Positions 45,132 to 54,624 are shown, numbered from the stretch's first letter. The stretch is 64,000 bases of DNA from Corynebacterium qintianiae (GCF_011038645.2 NZ_CP064955.1:496001-560000), one strand, 5' to 3'. Translations and numbers: made by a program. Notes: generated by a model from the sequence alone, not told the origin.

Positions 45132-46205
45132 GTGACGGAGACGACTGCATTGAGGCAACGGCGCTGGTCCACCATTGTGTGGGGCGCTGTGCCCGTGGGG
45201 TTGCTCGCGCTCGCGTTGTCAGTCGACCACGTCCCGTTCACCGACGTCACTCTGACCGTCCCGTACGCGGCCCAGGGGCCCGGGCCGACGTTTAACACGC
45301 TCGCGGAGATCGACGGGACCCCGGTGGTCGACATCGAGGGTGCGGAGACGGACGACACCTCCGGAAACCTCAACATGACGACGGTGTCGGTGCGCACGAA
45401 CATGACACTCGCACAGGCGCTCGGCCGGTGGATCGGCACCGAGGACACCCTGGTTCCGATGCAGCAGGTTGTTCCGCCCGATGTCTCCGAAGAGGAGTTC
45501 CAGCAGTTCAACGAGGCCGCGTTCGTTGCCTCCGAGGCGTCCGCGACCGTGGCGGCGATGAAGTTCCTCGGAATGCCCACCGAGGTTGTCGTCCATGACG
45601 TAGTACCGGAATCCGCCGCGGAAGGCTCCTTGGAGCCGGGCGACGTCATCACCGCCGTCGGCGGTACCGAGGTGTCCGAGCCGGGGCAGGTCCAGGAAAT
45701 CGTGCTCGGGCACGCCCCGGGGGACGACCTGGAGCTGACCGTCGACAGGGACGGTGAGACGCGCGACGTCGGCCTGACACTGGGGGAGAGCAGCGACTCC
45801 GAGGGAACCGCCCAGCTGGGCATCCTCATGACGTCCAAGCCCGAGGGGGACATCTCCGTCACCTACAACCTCAAGGACGTCGGCGGGCCCAGCGCCGGCA
45901 TGATGTTCTCCCTCGCGGTCATCGATAAACTTTCCCCGGGGGCCCTCAACGGCGGGAAGTTCGTCGCCGGCACGGGAACCGTCGCCGAGGACGGCGAAGT
46001 CGGCCCGATCGGCGGAATCTCGCACAAGATCCGCGGCGCGCGCGATTCGGGGGCGGAGCTGTTCCTCGCGCCCGCGGACAATTGCGCGGAGGCCGCCGCG
46101 GTCGATTCGGGCGGCATGGTGGTCGCACGTGTGGCCACGCTTGACGACGCCGTCGCGGCCATGCGGGCCTTCACCGAGGGGCGCGACGTCACAACCTGCG
46201 GTTAG
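45132..46205 (+). CDS. Membrane-anchored PDZ/Lon-like serine protease
   Basis: 357 residues (Rv3194c-like). One N-terminal helix (IVWGAVPVGLLALAL), an extracytoplasmic PDZ domain (about 160-245: SAAEGSLEPGDVITAVGG) and a C-terminal Lon-type S16 domain with the Ser-Lys dyad in GGPSAGMMFSLAV and GGISHKIRGAR. GTG 45132 is chosen because TAAGAT lies 8 nt upstream; residues encoded before it are not family-like. It overlaps the lipoprotein gene at its 3' end by 4 nt. Confidence 0.88.
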   Translation: MTETTALRQRRWSTIVWGAVPVGLLALALSVDHVPFTDVTLTVPYAAQGPGPTFNTLAEIDGTPVVDIEGAETDDTSGNLNMTTVSVRTNMTLAQALGRWIGTEDTLVPMQQVVPPDVSEEEFQQFNEAAFVASEASATVAAMKFLGMPTEVVVHDVVPESAAEGSLEPGDVITAVGGTEVSEPGQVQEIVLGHAPGDDLELTVDRDGETRDVGLTLGESSDSEGTAQLGILMTSKPEGDISVTYNLKDVGGPSAGMMFSLAVIDKLSPGALNGGKFVAGTGTVAEDGEVGPIGGISHKIRGARDSGAELFLAPADNCAEAAAVDSGGMVVARVATLDDAVAAMRAFTEGRDVTTCG

Positions 46206-46813
46206 CTCGTCGGCTCTGCTTCGCCCTCTGTGGTTTCCTCCGCGGGGCGCTGCGCCAACCCGAGCGAGTAGATTTTCTCGCGCGGGTCCTCGCGGTCGGA
46301 GGAGACGAGCTGCTGCATGACCTGGCCCTCCGCGTTATCCACGACGGTGATGATCGCCGACGTACCCAGGGTGGACCAGCCCACGACGCGCTCGCCGGTG
46401 TCCTCCACGACCCGCGAACTGCGCAGCTCAGTCAGCAGCTGTGTCGTCGACGCCGCCTTCGCTTCGGAGTCGAAGAATTGGAACTGTCCCACGTCCGCGC
46501 CAGAGCAGTCGTAGGAGCCCTCCAGGTCTACTGACACGCAGCTGTCCAGTTGCTGGAAGAAAGCCTTGGGGGCGAGCGTGGAGAACTGGTCTGCGACCAC
46601 CCCGACCGCTGCTTCCTCTTTGGCCAGCTTCGAGGTGGTCGCCGTTGGGCTCGCGCTTGACGACGCCTGCGTAGACGCCGCCGACGTCACCGCGGTGGTG
46701 GCCTCTGTCGTCGTCTCCGGAGGCTCCTCGCCGCCCGGGGCACACGCGGCGAGGCAGGCCGCAGTGCAGACAATGGAGGCGGCAGAAGCACGGCGCAGGA
46801 AGGGAGAACGCAT
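46202..46813 (-). CDS. Putative lipoprotein, unknown function
   Basis: 203 residues. The signal peptide ends in the lipobox LAAC (Cys24 likely lipidated; CTAACLAACAPGG). A Thr/Ser/Ala-rich spacer (about 30-60) leads to a compact domain with two cysteines (LDSCVSVDL, SYDCSGAD) that may pair. TAGTCT (46825-46820) is 6 nt before ATG 46813. It is convergent with the PDZ protease gene. Confidence 0.72.
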   Translation of the reverse strand: MRSPFLRRASAASIVCTAACLAACAPGGEEPPETTTEATTAVTSAASTQASSSASPTATTSKLAKEEAAVGVVADQFSTLAPKAFFQQLDSCVSVDLEGSYDCSGADVGQFQFFDSEAKAASTTQLLTELRSSRVVEDTGERVVGWSTLGTSAIITVVDNAEGQVMQQLVSSDREDPREKIYSLGLAQRPAEETTEGEAEPTS

Positions 46814-46822
46814 ACCCGCAGA

Positions 46823-47347
46823 CTACTCCACATCGCCCTCGTCAGGCGCCTGTTCAAGCCCGTAGCGCAGGGCCGCTATGACGTTGGGTGCCACCCCCGG
46901 CCCGCCCCTTAAATCGACGTCGTCCTGGGCGAACGGGCCTCGCTCCTGGAGCTCCTGCTCCGTCGGGCGGAGCTGGAGGAGCGTCAGCTCGAGGTCGTCG
47001 TCACGCAGGACGCCGGAGAAGAGACGCGCCGGACGAGGACCCCCGTCGGCACCGGCGGAGGAATCCACGAACGAAATCTCCTGCGCGAGCACAACTCCCT
47101 CTACCTCACGCGGCCACGCGAGACGCGCGACGTATTCGCCCAGCTCTTCCGAACCGGGCAGGATCGTGGAAGGTAGATCCTGCACCATTAGTGTTAAGGG
47201 AGCCTCTGCGTCGTCCGGGTCGAGCTGGTCGATGAGCAGGCCTGTGGGTACGAGTGCGAAAAGGGTGGGGCCCGCGTCCCAGCCTTCGGCGTGGACGAAC
47301 TCCACGGCCTCCATCATCGCCTTGTTCAGCGCCTGTTGCTCGAACAT
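46823..47347 (-). CDS. PPA1309-family protein
   Basis: 174 residues, cytosolic, unknown function. The sequence (EGWDAGPTLFALVPTGLL; ARLAWPREVEGVVLAQEI; VAPNVIAALRYGLEQ) fits the conserved actinobacterial family found beside UPF0182 genes. AGGAAAGG before ATG 47347 serves as ribosome-binding site. It is divergent from the UPF0182 gene and 9 nt upstream of the lipoprotein gene on the same strand. Confidence 0.82.
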   Translation of the reverse strand: MFEQQALNKAMMEAVEFVHAEGWDAGPTLFALVPTGLLIDQLDPDDAEAPLTLMVQDLPSTILPGSEELGEYVARLAWPREVEGVVLAQEISFVDSSAGADGGPRPARLFSGVLRDDDLELTLLQLRPTEQELQERGPFAQDDVDLRGGPGVAPNVIAALRYGLEQAPDEGDVE

Positions 47348-47435
47348 GGGGAACCTTTCCTGTAGCTCTAACGTTAGCTATTTAAGGCTATACACATGAG
47401 TCTGCGTTAAAAACTCTATTTACTAAGGAGCAGGA

Positions 47436-50411
47436 TTGGCTACCCGCCTCACCCAGCCACAGCCACGGGCGAAGAAGACGAACTCCGGGCTGATGGCCAC
47501 CATCGCGATCATCGGCCTGATCCTCTTCCTCGTCCCCCTCGCAGTCGGGGTCTACACCGACTGGCTCTGGTTCGGGGACCTCGGTTTCCGCGGTGTGTTC
47601 AGCAAGGTGATCATCACCCGCGTCGTACTCTTCCTGGTGTTCGCATTCCTCGGTGGCGCGGTGGCGTACGCCGCGGCAACGTTCGCGTGGCGCGGGCGCC
47701 CCAAGGACGCGGTTGACACCGACCCGCTCTCGCCGACCGCGCAGTACCGCTCCCAGATTGAATCCGGGGTGCGGACCCTGCTCGTGTGGGTGCCCCTCGT
47801 CGTCGCCGTGTTTTCCGGCCTCGCCGGGCAGCGTGCGTGGCGGACGGTGATGCTGTGGCTCAACGGCGGAAGTTTCGGCACCACCGATCCGCAGTTCGGC
47901 CGTGACCTCGGCTTCTACGCCTTCGCGCTGCCGGGCATCGCGTTCCTCGTCGGTACGCTCTCGATGCTGCTGATTGTGGCTTTCCTTGTCGGCCTCGTCG
48001 CCCACTACCTACTTGGCGGTATTCGCATCGGCTCGCAAGTCTCCGGAGTCCGCGGCCACATCTCCCGTTCCGCTCGCATCCAGCTCGCCGTCACGGCGGG
48101 CCTGTGGATGCTCCTCAAGGCCGTGAACTACTGGCTTGAGCGCTACACCCTCCTCTACCAGGAGAACGACATTTTCACCGGCGCCTCCTACACCGCGATC
48201 AACGCTACGCTGCCCGCGAAAATCACCCTCATGGTGATCGCCGTCATTGTCGCCGCGGCGTTCTTCGTCTCCATCGTGTACAAGGACTTCCGCATTCCGG
48301 TGCTCGCGACGGTGCTGATGCTCGTCTCCTCCATCGTGATCGGCAATGTGTGGCCCGCACTGCTCGAGCAGTTCTCGGTCAAGCCGAACCGCCAGGCGAA
48401 GGAGTACGAATACATCGGCCGCAACATCGAAGCCACCCGTCACGCATACGGGCTTACCGACGACAAAGTGACGTACCTGGAGAACTGGGGCGCGGAGAAT
48501 GTCTCAGACGAGGAGGTGGCGAGCGACGAGGCGACCATCGCCAACATCCGTCTGCTCGACCCGGATATCATCGCGCCGACCTTCACCCAGAACCAGCAGC
48601 TGCGCAACTTCTACGGCTTCCCCGATACCCTGGCGATGGACCGCTACGAGGTGGACGGGGAGATGCGGGACTTCGTCGTCGCTGCCCGTGAGCTCGACCC
48701 GAACGCCCTTCGTGAGAACCAGCGCGACTGGATCAACCGCCACACCGTGTACACCCACGGCAACGGCTTCATTGCGGCCCAGGCCAACACCGTCGACGAG
48801 GCAGCGCAGGACGCTGGCTCCACCCGCGGCGGCCTGCCCATCTTCACTGTCTCCGACCTGCAGACCAACGCCATCGCCGCGCAGAGCGACGAGGCGGAGC
48901 AGCTCGGCACCAAGGTTGACGAGCCGCGCATTTATTACGGCCCGGTCATCGCGTCGTCGGAGGACGGCCTGGACTACGCCATCGTGGGCGACAACGGTCA
49001 GGGACCCGTCGAATATGACACGGACAACTCAAACTACACCTATGGGGGCGAGAGCGGCGTCAACATTGGCAACTGGTTCAACCGAGCGGCATATGCGCTG
49101 AAGTACCAGGAGCTCAACCTCATCTTGTCGGATCGGGTCGGTTCCGAATCGAAGATCCTCTACGACCGGGACCCACGCGAGCGCGTCGAGCGCGTCGCAC
49201 CCTGGTTGACCACCGACTCGGCTACCTACCCCGCGGTTATCGACGGCCGCGTGAAGTGGATCGTCGACGGTTACACCACCCTGTCCCACCTGCCGTACTC
49301 CACGCGCACCTCGATGGAGGACTCCACCCAAGACGCGCTCAACCCCGACGGGACCACGCAGCGCCTGGTGAACAACAACCTGGGTTACATCCGCAATTCC
49401 GTCAAGGCCACCGTCGACGCCTACGACGGCACGGTGGAGCTCTACGCCTTCGACGAGGAGGACCCCGTGCTCAAGGCATGGATGGGCGTCTTCCCGGGTT
49501 CGGTGAAGCCCGAGAGCGAGATCTCCGACACCCTGCGCGAGCACCTGCGCTACCCGGAGGACCTGTTCAAGGTCCAGCGGGAGCTGCTCGCCCGGTACCA
49601 CGTCGATGACCCAGGGGTCTTCTTCAACAACGATGCCTTCTGGTCCGTGCCGAACGACCCGACTGCGCCGGAGGGACGCCAGGAGCTCAACCAGCCGCCG
49701 TACTACATCGTCGCGGCGGACCCGGAAACCCGCGATCCGTCCTTCCAGCTGATCACCCCGTACCGTGGCCTCAACCGCGAGTTCCTTTCCGCCCACATGT
49801 CGGTCGCGTCGGACCCGGAAAACTACGGTGATATTACGGTGCGCGTGCTTCCCACCAATACGCAAACCCAGGGTCCGAAGCAGGCGCAGGACGCGCTCAT
49901 GTCGTCCGACCAGGTCGCTCGCGACCGTACCCTGTGGGAGGGCACAAACGACATGCAGAACGGCAACCTGCTGACGCTGCCCGTCGGAGGCGGGGAGATC
50001 CTCTACGTCGAGCCGGTGTACTCGCAGCGCAAGGGGCAGGAATCCGCCTTCCCCAAGCTGCTGCGCGTGCTGGTGTTCTACCAGGGTCGGGTTGGTTACG
50101 CGCCGACAATCTCCCAGGCTCTGAGCCAGGTGGGCATCGACTCCGCCGCGGCGCAAGACATTGACATCGCCACCGACGGGGCAGGCACCCAAGACGCCGA
50201 GGACCAGTCTTCTCCAACCGTGGAAGACAAGGATGGCAAATCGGATGCGCCCGCACCTGCCGCTCCGGGGAACACGGACGAGGCGCTGAACCGCATCAAC
50301 ACCGCACTGCGCGACCTCGAGACCGCGCGGGACGGCTCGTTCGAGGAATTCGGCCATGCCCTTGACGAGCTCGACCGAGCGGTGCAGGATTACCAGAAGC
50401 TGAATAAGTAA
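47436..50411 (+). CDS. UPF0182 family large membrane protein
   Basis: 991 residues (Rv3193c-like). About seven transmembrane helices lie within residues 20-310, followed by a large extracytoplasmic domain with a GLTDDKVTYLENW region, and an acidic, Ala/Pro-rich tail ending in a predicted coiled coil (ALNRINTALRDLETAR). Function unknown. The start is TTG 47436 with AAGGAG at 47425-47430. A strong terminator follows. Confidence 0.92.
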   Translation: MATRLTQPQPRAKKTNSGLMATIAIIGLILFLVPLAVGVYTDWLWFGDLGFRGVFSKVIITRVVLFLVFAFLGGAVAYAAATFAWRGRPKDAVDTDPLSPTAQYRSQIESGVRTLLVWVPLVVAVFSGLAGQRAWRTVMLWLNGGSFGTTDPQFGRDLGFYAFALPGIAFLVGTLSMLLIVAFLVGLVAHYLLGGIRIGSQVSGVRGHISRSARIQLAVTAGLWMLLKAVNYWLERYTLLYQENDIFTGASYTAINATLPAKITLMVIAVIVAAAFFVSIVYKDFRIPVLATVLMLVSSIVIGNVWPALLEQFSVKPNRQAKEYEYIGRNIEATRHAYGLTDDKVTYLENWGAENVSDEEVASDEATIANIRLLDPDIIAPTFTQNQQLRNFYGFPDTLAMDRYEVDGEMRDFVVAARELDPNALRENQRDWINRHTVYTHGNGFIAAQANTVDEAAQDAGSTRGGLPIFTVSDLQTNAIAAQSDEAEQLGTKVDEPRIYYGPVIASSEDGLDYAIVGDNGQGPVEYDTDNSNYTYGGESGVNIGNWFNRAAYALKYQELNLILSDRVGSESKILYDRDPRERVERVAPWLTTDSATYPAVIDGRVKWIVDGYTTLSHLPYSTRTSMEDSTQDALNPDGTTQRLVNNNLGYIRNSVKATVDAYDGTVELYAFDEEDPVLKAWMGVFPGSVKPESEISDTLREHLRYPEDLFKVQRELLARYHVDDPGVFFNNDAFWSVPNDPTAPEGRQELNQPPYYIVAADPETRDPSFQLITPYRGLNREFLSAHMSVASDPENYGDITVRVLPTNTQTQGPKQAQDALMSSDQVARDRTLWEGTNDMQNGNLLTLPVGGGEILYVEPVYSQRKGQESAFPKLLRVLVFYQGRVGYAPTISQALSQVGIDSAAAQDIDIATDGAGTQDAEDQSSPTVEDKDGKSDAPAPAAPGNTDEALNRINTALRDLETARDGSFEEFGHALDELDRAVQDYQKLNK

Positions 50412-50422
50412 CGGGTACTCGC

Positions 50423-50462
50423 AATCCCCTGGCGAATGGTCCTCTCGCCAGGGGATTTGGTG
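50423..50462 (+). terminator. Rho-independent terminator after the UPF0182 gene
   Basis: Perfect 13-bp stem (50423-50435 with 50445-50457) with a 9-nt loop. AT-rich on both shoulders. Confidence 0.85.
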
Positions 50463-50547
50463 TTTAGTGGGGCCGTCACTATAGTTGGAAAACGTTGCCG
50501 ATGCGGAACATTCCGCAAAGACAGCAGGTGAAGTAAATATCACCCGT

Positions 50548-50621
50548 CGCGGGGTGGAGCAGCTCGGTAGCTCGCTGGGCTCATAACCCAGAGGTCGTAG
50601 GTTCGAATCCTGCCCCCGCTA
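50548..50621 (+). tRNA. Initiator tRNA-fMet (CAT)
   Basis: Full cloverleaf: acceptor CGCGGGG/CCCCGC, anticodon arm CTGGG-CTCATAA-CCCAG with anticodon CAT, and T arm GTAGG-TTCGAAT-CCTGC. Three consecutive G:C pairs in the anticodon stem and an unpaired first position (C1 opposite T72) identify the initiator. The 3' CCA is not encoded (ACTA follows), so it must be added enzymatically. Confidence 0.95.
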
Positions 50622-50628
50622 CTAACGA

Positions 50629-50660
50629 AGACCCCTCTCCCTCCGGAGAGGGGTCTTGTG
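50629..50660. terminator. Bidirectional terminator between tRNA and BLUF gene
   Basis: Perfect 12-bp stem AGACCCCTCTCC/GGAGAGGGGTCT (50629-50640 with 50645-50656) with a CTCC loop. It can end the tRNA transcript and the convergent BLUF gene. Confidence 0.85.
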
Positions 50661-50666
50661 CATGGG

Positions 50667-51095
50667 CTACGTTTCGGCGGCGATTAACCAGGCAGATACT
50701 TTCTCGGCTGCCTCGTGCAGCGCCAACTGGGTCCCCGGATTGATCAGCGTGTCAAGAGCAGGGGTGGCATCGCCGTAAGGGTTTACCCGGCCCGGCGTGG
50801 GAAGGCGAAAGTGCATCGACCACTTGGGAAATCTCCGTTGCGAGGCCGGTTCTTCGATGAGGGTGTGAATCGAGTGGTGCCGTTTATCGGCGCGGATCGA
50901 ATCCATCAGGGAATCTATCTCTTCCGGCGGACCTTCCAAGAACTGGACGTACGTGAAGTCCCGTGAGATAAGAAAGCCAGTGATGCCGGCGCTGCTGTTA
51001 CGGGCTTGTGCGAAAGTCATGATGTCGGCCATCGTCTCTTCGGACGGGTAGCCGACCGCGACTGAAGCGTAGACGAGGTATTTTAAAGAGCGCAT
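50667..51095 (-). CDS. BLUF-domain blue-light photoreceptor
   Basis: 142 residues: a BLUF domain (about 4-95) plus a short C-terminal helical extension. The flavin-switch residues are all in register with AppA at a constant offset of 12: Tyr9, Asn33, Gln51, Trp92 and Met94 (AppA 21, 45, 63, 104, 106). Context motifs are LVYAS, NSSAGITGFL, YVQFLEGP and RRFPKWSM. It has no fused output domain, so it must act through a partner protein. It is monocistronic between two terminators or long spacers. Confidence 0.92.
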   Translation of the reverse strand: MRSLKYLVYASVAVGYPSEETMADIMTFAQARNSSAGITGFLISRDFTYVQFLEGPPEEIDSLMDSIRADKRHHSIHTLIEEPASQRRFPKWSMHFRLPTPGRVNPYGDATPALDTLINPGTQLALHEAAEKVSAWLIAAET

Positions 51096-51204
51096 TCTGG
51101 TCGTGTCACTTGCTGTCGTAGGTCTAATCTCTGTTGGTCTCGGCTAATCCTAGCCCGGTTTTTCCCTACTCGAACACGTGGAGCGGCTTACCGCGTGCCC
51201 ACGT

Positions 51205-52565
51205 CTATAGCTGGGATGACTGCGACGACGAGGACAGGGCCTCTCGAATTCCCGCTATACCGCCTGGTTTCTCCTGTTCGCCGGCAGGCCCGGGCGGGAT
51301 GGGGTGCGCCGGAGCTGACGAGTTACCTTCGGGAATCGCCGCGCAATCCGATGTTGCCGGTTTGCCGTCAAACCGGTCTCTCAGCCATGGCCACGCCTGT
51401 GCATACCAGGGGACGAACCCGAGGGAATGCCCCACGTGGTCGTACTGCCGGTAGGTCACAGGGGTGCCTGCCGCGCAATACTTGTGCGCGAGAGCAAGAG
51501 CGTCACCCGTGACCATCACTCCGTCTCCGGACCCGATACCGGGAGGGCCGACGGGAGTGCCGTTGGTGGTTCCGCCGTTGGCCTGGCCGAGAAAGACCGG
51601 CACGGTGGGATCTGGTGCGAGCAGCAAGTTGGTTTTGTTCAAGGTGTCCGCCATGCCGGGAACCGAGAGCGGGTCGCGGTACTCGGGTTTGAAAAGTGAA
51701 GCCCACGTGATTCCGGAAAACGACCCGTTCACTTCGAAGATTGACGCCTTGTCCAAGTCCTGCAGAAGGCGGGCACCGTACTCGGAGAGGTAGGGCTCGA
51801 GGTCGATTCCGTAACCCCGGGCCAAACCGATCAGCATCATGGCGGTGAACGAGCTCCAGAACTGTGAACCGTCGACATATTTGATCATGTTCAAGATGTT
51901 GACGGGGGTGCCACCGGCTGCAGAACCGACGATCTGGTCGTTAATCTCCGGAGCATAGCTCGGGGCCAGCTGGGTCGCCCACGCGGACGCGACTGCGCCC
52001 CCGGAGTATCCGATCAAACCTACCGGGGCGGTCGTCGAGAGACCGGTAGAAGGAGTCCTGAGCGCGGCTCGAATGCCATCAAGCGTCAAGCGGCCGCTGA
52101 GGGGGCCGACGAACAGCTCCGCATCCTGGCCTTCGATGTCGGTCATCGCTACTGCGTAACCTTGGCTCAGCATGTGTGCGACCTGGGCAGCCTAACCGGT
52201 TGGGTTGAGCAATCCGAGCGAGAGATCGCCCGCAATGGCGCGCGAGGGGCTATATTGTACGTCGGGGCGCCGTGTTGGTCCGTGGAGCGGTACTTGATCT
52301 GCACCACGTCGACTGGGGTGGGCAGGCCAGCAACGTGGTATTTGATCGTCCGTTCGCTGATCACATCGCCGGGTTCGTACTGTGCGAGGTCCTCGGCGGG
52401 TGCGAAGAAATCCGCGCCCGCGTGGACGATGGATGAGCCGCCCATTGGTGCACCCTCGTGTGGTCCTGTGAGAGACGATAGATCCTGTGCTACGGCGGTA
52501 GCCGGGCTAACTGCGGCGCCGGCGAGGCAAAGGCCCAACGCTCGAGAGATGTTTCGCTTCTCCAC
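51205..52565 (-). pseudogene. Secretory lipase (LIP family), disrupted
   Basis: Two frames encode parts of one LIP-type lipase. GTG 52565 (with AAGGAGG) starts a signal peptide (LGLCLAGAAVSPATAVAQ) and the N-terminal domain up to GAPTYNIA, after which the frame is lost and stops at 52167. The rest (from about 52216) reads in another frame: NPTG, an in-frame TAG (52191-52189), then AAQVAHMLSQGYAVAMTDIEG and the GYSGGAV nucleophile elbow, on to 51205. The family's usual segment between these parts is shortened. The 3' frame alone lacks a signal peptide. Confidence 0.8.
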
Positions 52566-52710
52566 TGTGAATCCTCCTTGCTGGCGTTAGCAATGTTGAT
52601 GTCGATGTAAAGGAGGAGACTATTTTGTGTGGTCGCTGAATGTAATACCCGAAAGTGGACAGTTTCACGCTTCATGCCGGGACATTGCGTGGTCAACTGG
52701 ATAGACAGCA

Positions 52711-52750
52711 AAAAACCTCGCGCGGCCCAAAAGCCTGGCGCGAGGTTTTT
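52711..52750. terminator. Terminator after the His-rich gene
   Basis: Perfect 13-bp stem AAAAACCTCGCGC/GCGCGAGGTTTTT (52711-52723 with 52738-52750); the stem itself supplies A and T tracts, so it works in both directions. Confidence 0.88.
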
Positions 52751-52756
52751 CGCGGG

Positions 52757-53053
52757 TTAGTGCTCGTCGTAGTGGTCGCCGTGGGCGGCGTGGCGGTGGC
52801 CGTCGTGCACGTAGTCGACGTGGTCGCCGTGCGGGATGGCCACGTGGCCACAGCCTTCACCGTGGGTGTGGTCGGCATGATCGCCGTGCTCGGTGTGGTC
52901 GGCGGTCTCGCACTCGTCCCAGTGGCCGTCGTGCTCACGGTGGATGTGGCCGTCGTGGAGGTAGTCAGTGTGGTCGCCGTGCGGGACCGCGACGTGGCCG
53001 CAGCCCTCGCCGTGGGTGTGGTCGTGAGTCTCGTGGATCGTGTGGGTGCTCAT
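52757..53053 (-). CDS. Histidine-rich metal-binding protein with tandem repeat
   Basis: 98 residues with 27 histidines. Two repeats of about 46 residues each contain DHTHGEGCGHVA, PHGDH, DY and HDGH. The one Cys in each GEGCGH core and the many His are typical of zinc or nickel buffering proteins. There is no signal peptide, so it is cytosolic. GAGGAAGGA precedes ATG 53053. An AT-rich leader with a dyad (53098-53112) suggests metal-responsive control. Confidence 0.8.
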   Translation of the reverse strand: MSTHTIHETHDHTHGEGCGHVAVPHGDHTDYLHDGHIHREHDGHWDECETADHTEHGDHADHTHGEGCGHVAIPHGDHVDYVHDGHRHAAHGDHYDEH

Positions 53054-53097
53054 GTCAGAAATCCTTCCTCGTTGTTTTCAACTAATATCCATTAAAC

Positions 53098-53112
53098 CTT
53101 ATTGCCAATAAG
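53098..53112. promoter_or_regulatory. Inverted repeat upstream of the His-rich gene
   Basis: CTTATT-GCC-AATAAG, a perfect 6-bp dyad in an AT-rich stretch, 45 bp upstream of ATG 53053 and 70 bp before the monooxygenase ATG. It could be a metalloregulator operator. It does not match a consensus I can name with certainty. Confidence 0.4.
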
Positions 53113-53181
53113 TTTTCAATTACGCTAAGCGTCACATCAAAGCCGCTCGGGCACGGCCCAGGTGATTTATACTCCAAAAGT

Positions 53182-54624
53182 ATGTCCCCAAAACAATCTA
53201 CTCGTCACGACGTCCTCATCATCGGCGCTGGACTGAGCGGCATCAACGTCGCCTGCCGGCTGCCGGAAGGGACCGACTACGCAGTGATTGAGGCGCGGTC
53301 GCGCATCGGCGGAACCTGGGACTTGTTCCGCTACCCCGGGGTCCGCTCGGACTCCGACGTGTACACGCTGTCCTACCCCTTCCGCCCGTGGAAGGGACGG
53401 GATTCGATCGCAGACGGTGCGGACCTGCGCGACTACATCGAGGACACGGCGGTGGAGAAGGGGATCGTGGATAAGGTCACTTTCAACACCAGAGCCACCG
53501 CCGCGGACTGGGACAGTGCCGCGGGCGAGTGGACGGTGACGTGCGTGCGCGATGGAGTAGAAGTGGCCTACGCGGCGAAGTACCTCGTGTGCTCGACCGG
53601 TTACTACGACTACGACAGCCCGCACGCCCCGGTCTTCGACGGCGCGGAAGATTTCCGGGGTTGTGTCGTGCATCCGCAGTTTTGGCCGGAGGACCTGGAC
53701 TACACCGGTAAAAATGTGGTCGTCATCGGTTCGGGAGCTACCGCGATCACCCTCGTGCCGTCGATGGCCGAAGACGCCGCCAGGGTCACCATGCTGCAGC
53801 GCACGCCAACCTACGTGCTCAGCCAGCCGCGGGTGGACAAGTTCGCCAACGCACTGCGCAGAACGCTTCCGGGCAAACTCTCCAACACGCTCGTGCGGGC
53901 GAAGAACAATTCGCAACAGTGGGCGCTGGTTGTTGTGAGCGGGCGTTTTCCGGGCGTCGTTAAGCGGCTGCTTCTCGCGGGCGTCGCCGCAGGCACTGGT
54001 TCGAAACATACTGCGCAGGAGCACTTCACGCCGCCGTACAACCCGTGGGAGCAGCGACTGTGCATCGTGCCGGACAGCGACCTGTTTCACGCGATAAAGG
54101 ACGGAAGCGCCGAGGTGGTCACCGGGCACATCGACTGTTTCGTACCGGAAGGCGTCAAGCTCTCCGACGGCTCCGTGATCCCCGCCGACATCATCGTTAC
54201 CGCCACCGGATTACGCATCGAACTGCTCGGTGGGGTGACCCTCTCACTCGACGGCGAACCGGTCGACTTCTCGCAGCATTACACCTGGTACGGCACGATG
54301 TTCTCCGGCATTCCCAACTTCTCGGCGGTGATTGGCTATATCAACCACTCGTGGACGATCCGCGCGGATATGACGGCGAAGATGATCGCGAAGATCCTGC
54401 GCCGTATGCGCGAGACGGGCAGCACGATGGTCACACCGATCGCCCCGAGCGGACTGGGGGAGGGTCGTCCCTACATGGACATGCAATCCGGCTACCTCGC
54501 CCGCGCCGCCGCCGCAATGCCCAGGGCCACGCAGAAATATCCCTGGTCGGTGCAGCAGAACGTGCTGGTGGACACGTGGAATACCGGCCGGGCGTCGCTC
54601 GACCGCGACCTTGAGTGGCGCTAG
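53182..54624 (+). CDS. Flavin-containing (Baeyer-Villiger-type) monooxygenase
   Basis: 480 residues. FAD-binding GAGLSGINVACRL near the N-terminus, the BVMO fingerprint FRGCVVHPQFWP (FxGxxxHxxxWP), NADPH-binding GSGATAITL, and GGTWD. EthA of mycobacteria has the same architecture. Substrate unknown. TATACT is 8 nt before ATG 53182. It is convergent with the CDF transporter gene, overlapping by 4 nt. Confidence 0.9.
   Translation: MSPKQSTRHDVLIIGAGLSGINVACRLPEGTDYAVIEARSRIGGTWDLFRYPGVRSDSDVYTLSYPFRPWKGRDSIADGADLRDYIEDTAVEKGIVDKVTFNTRATAADWDSAAGEWTVTCVRDGVEVAYAAKYLVCSTGYYDYDSPHAPVFDGAEDFRGCVVHPQFWPEDLDYTGKNVVVIGSGATAITLVPSMAEDAARVTMLQRTPTYVLSQPRVDKFANALRRTLPGKLSNTLVRAKNNSQQWALVVVSGRFPGVVKRLLLAGVAAGTGSKHTAQEHFTPPYNPWEQRLCIVPDSDLFHAIKDGSAEVVTGHIDCFVPEGVKLSDGSVIPADIIVTATGLRIELLGGVTLSLDGEPVDFSQHYTWYGTMFSGIPNFSAVIGYINHSWTIRADMTAKMIAKILRRMRETGSTMVTPIAPSGLGEGRPYMDMQSGYLARAAAAMPRATQKYPWSVQQNVLVDTWNTGRASLDRDLEWR

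Noticed and set aside
49029..50543. 504-residue open frame antisense to the UPF0182 gene
   Set aside because: Covers a conserved gene, and starts across its terminator; composition typical of a shadow frame.
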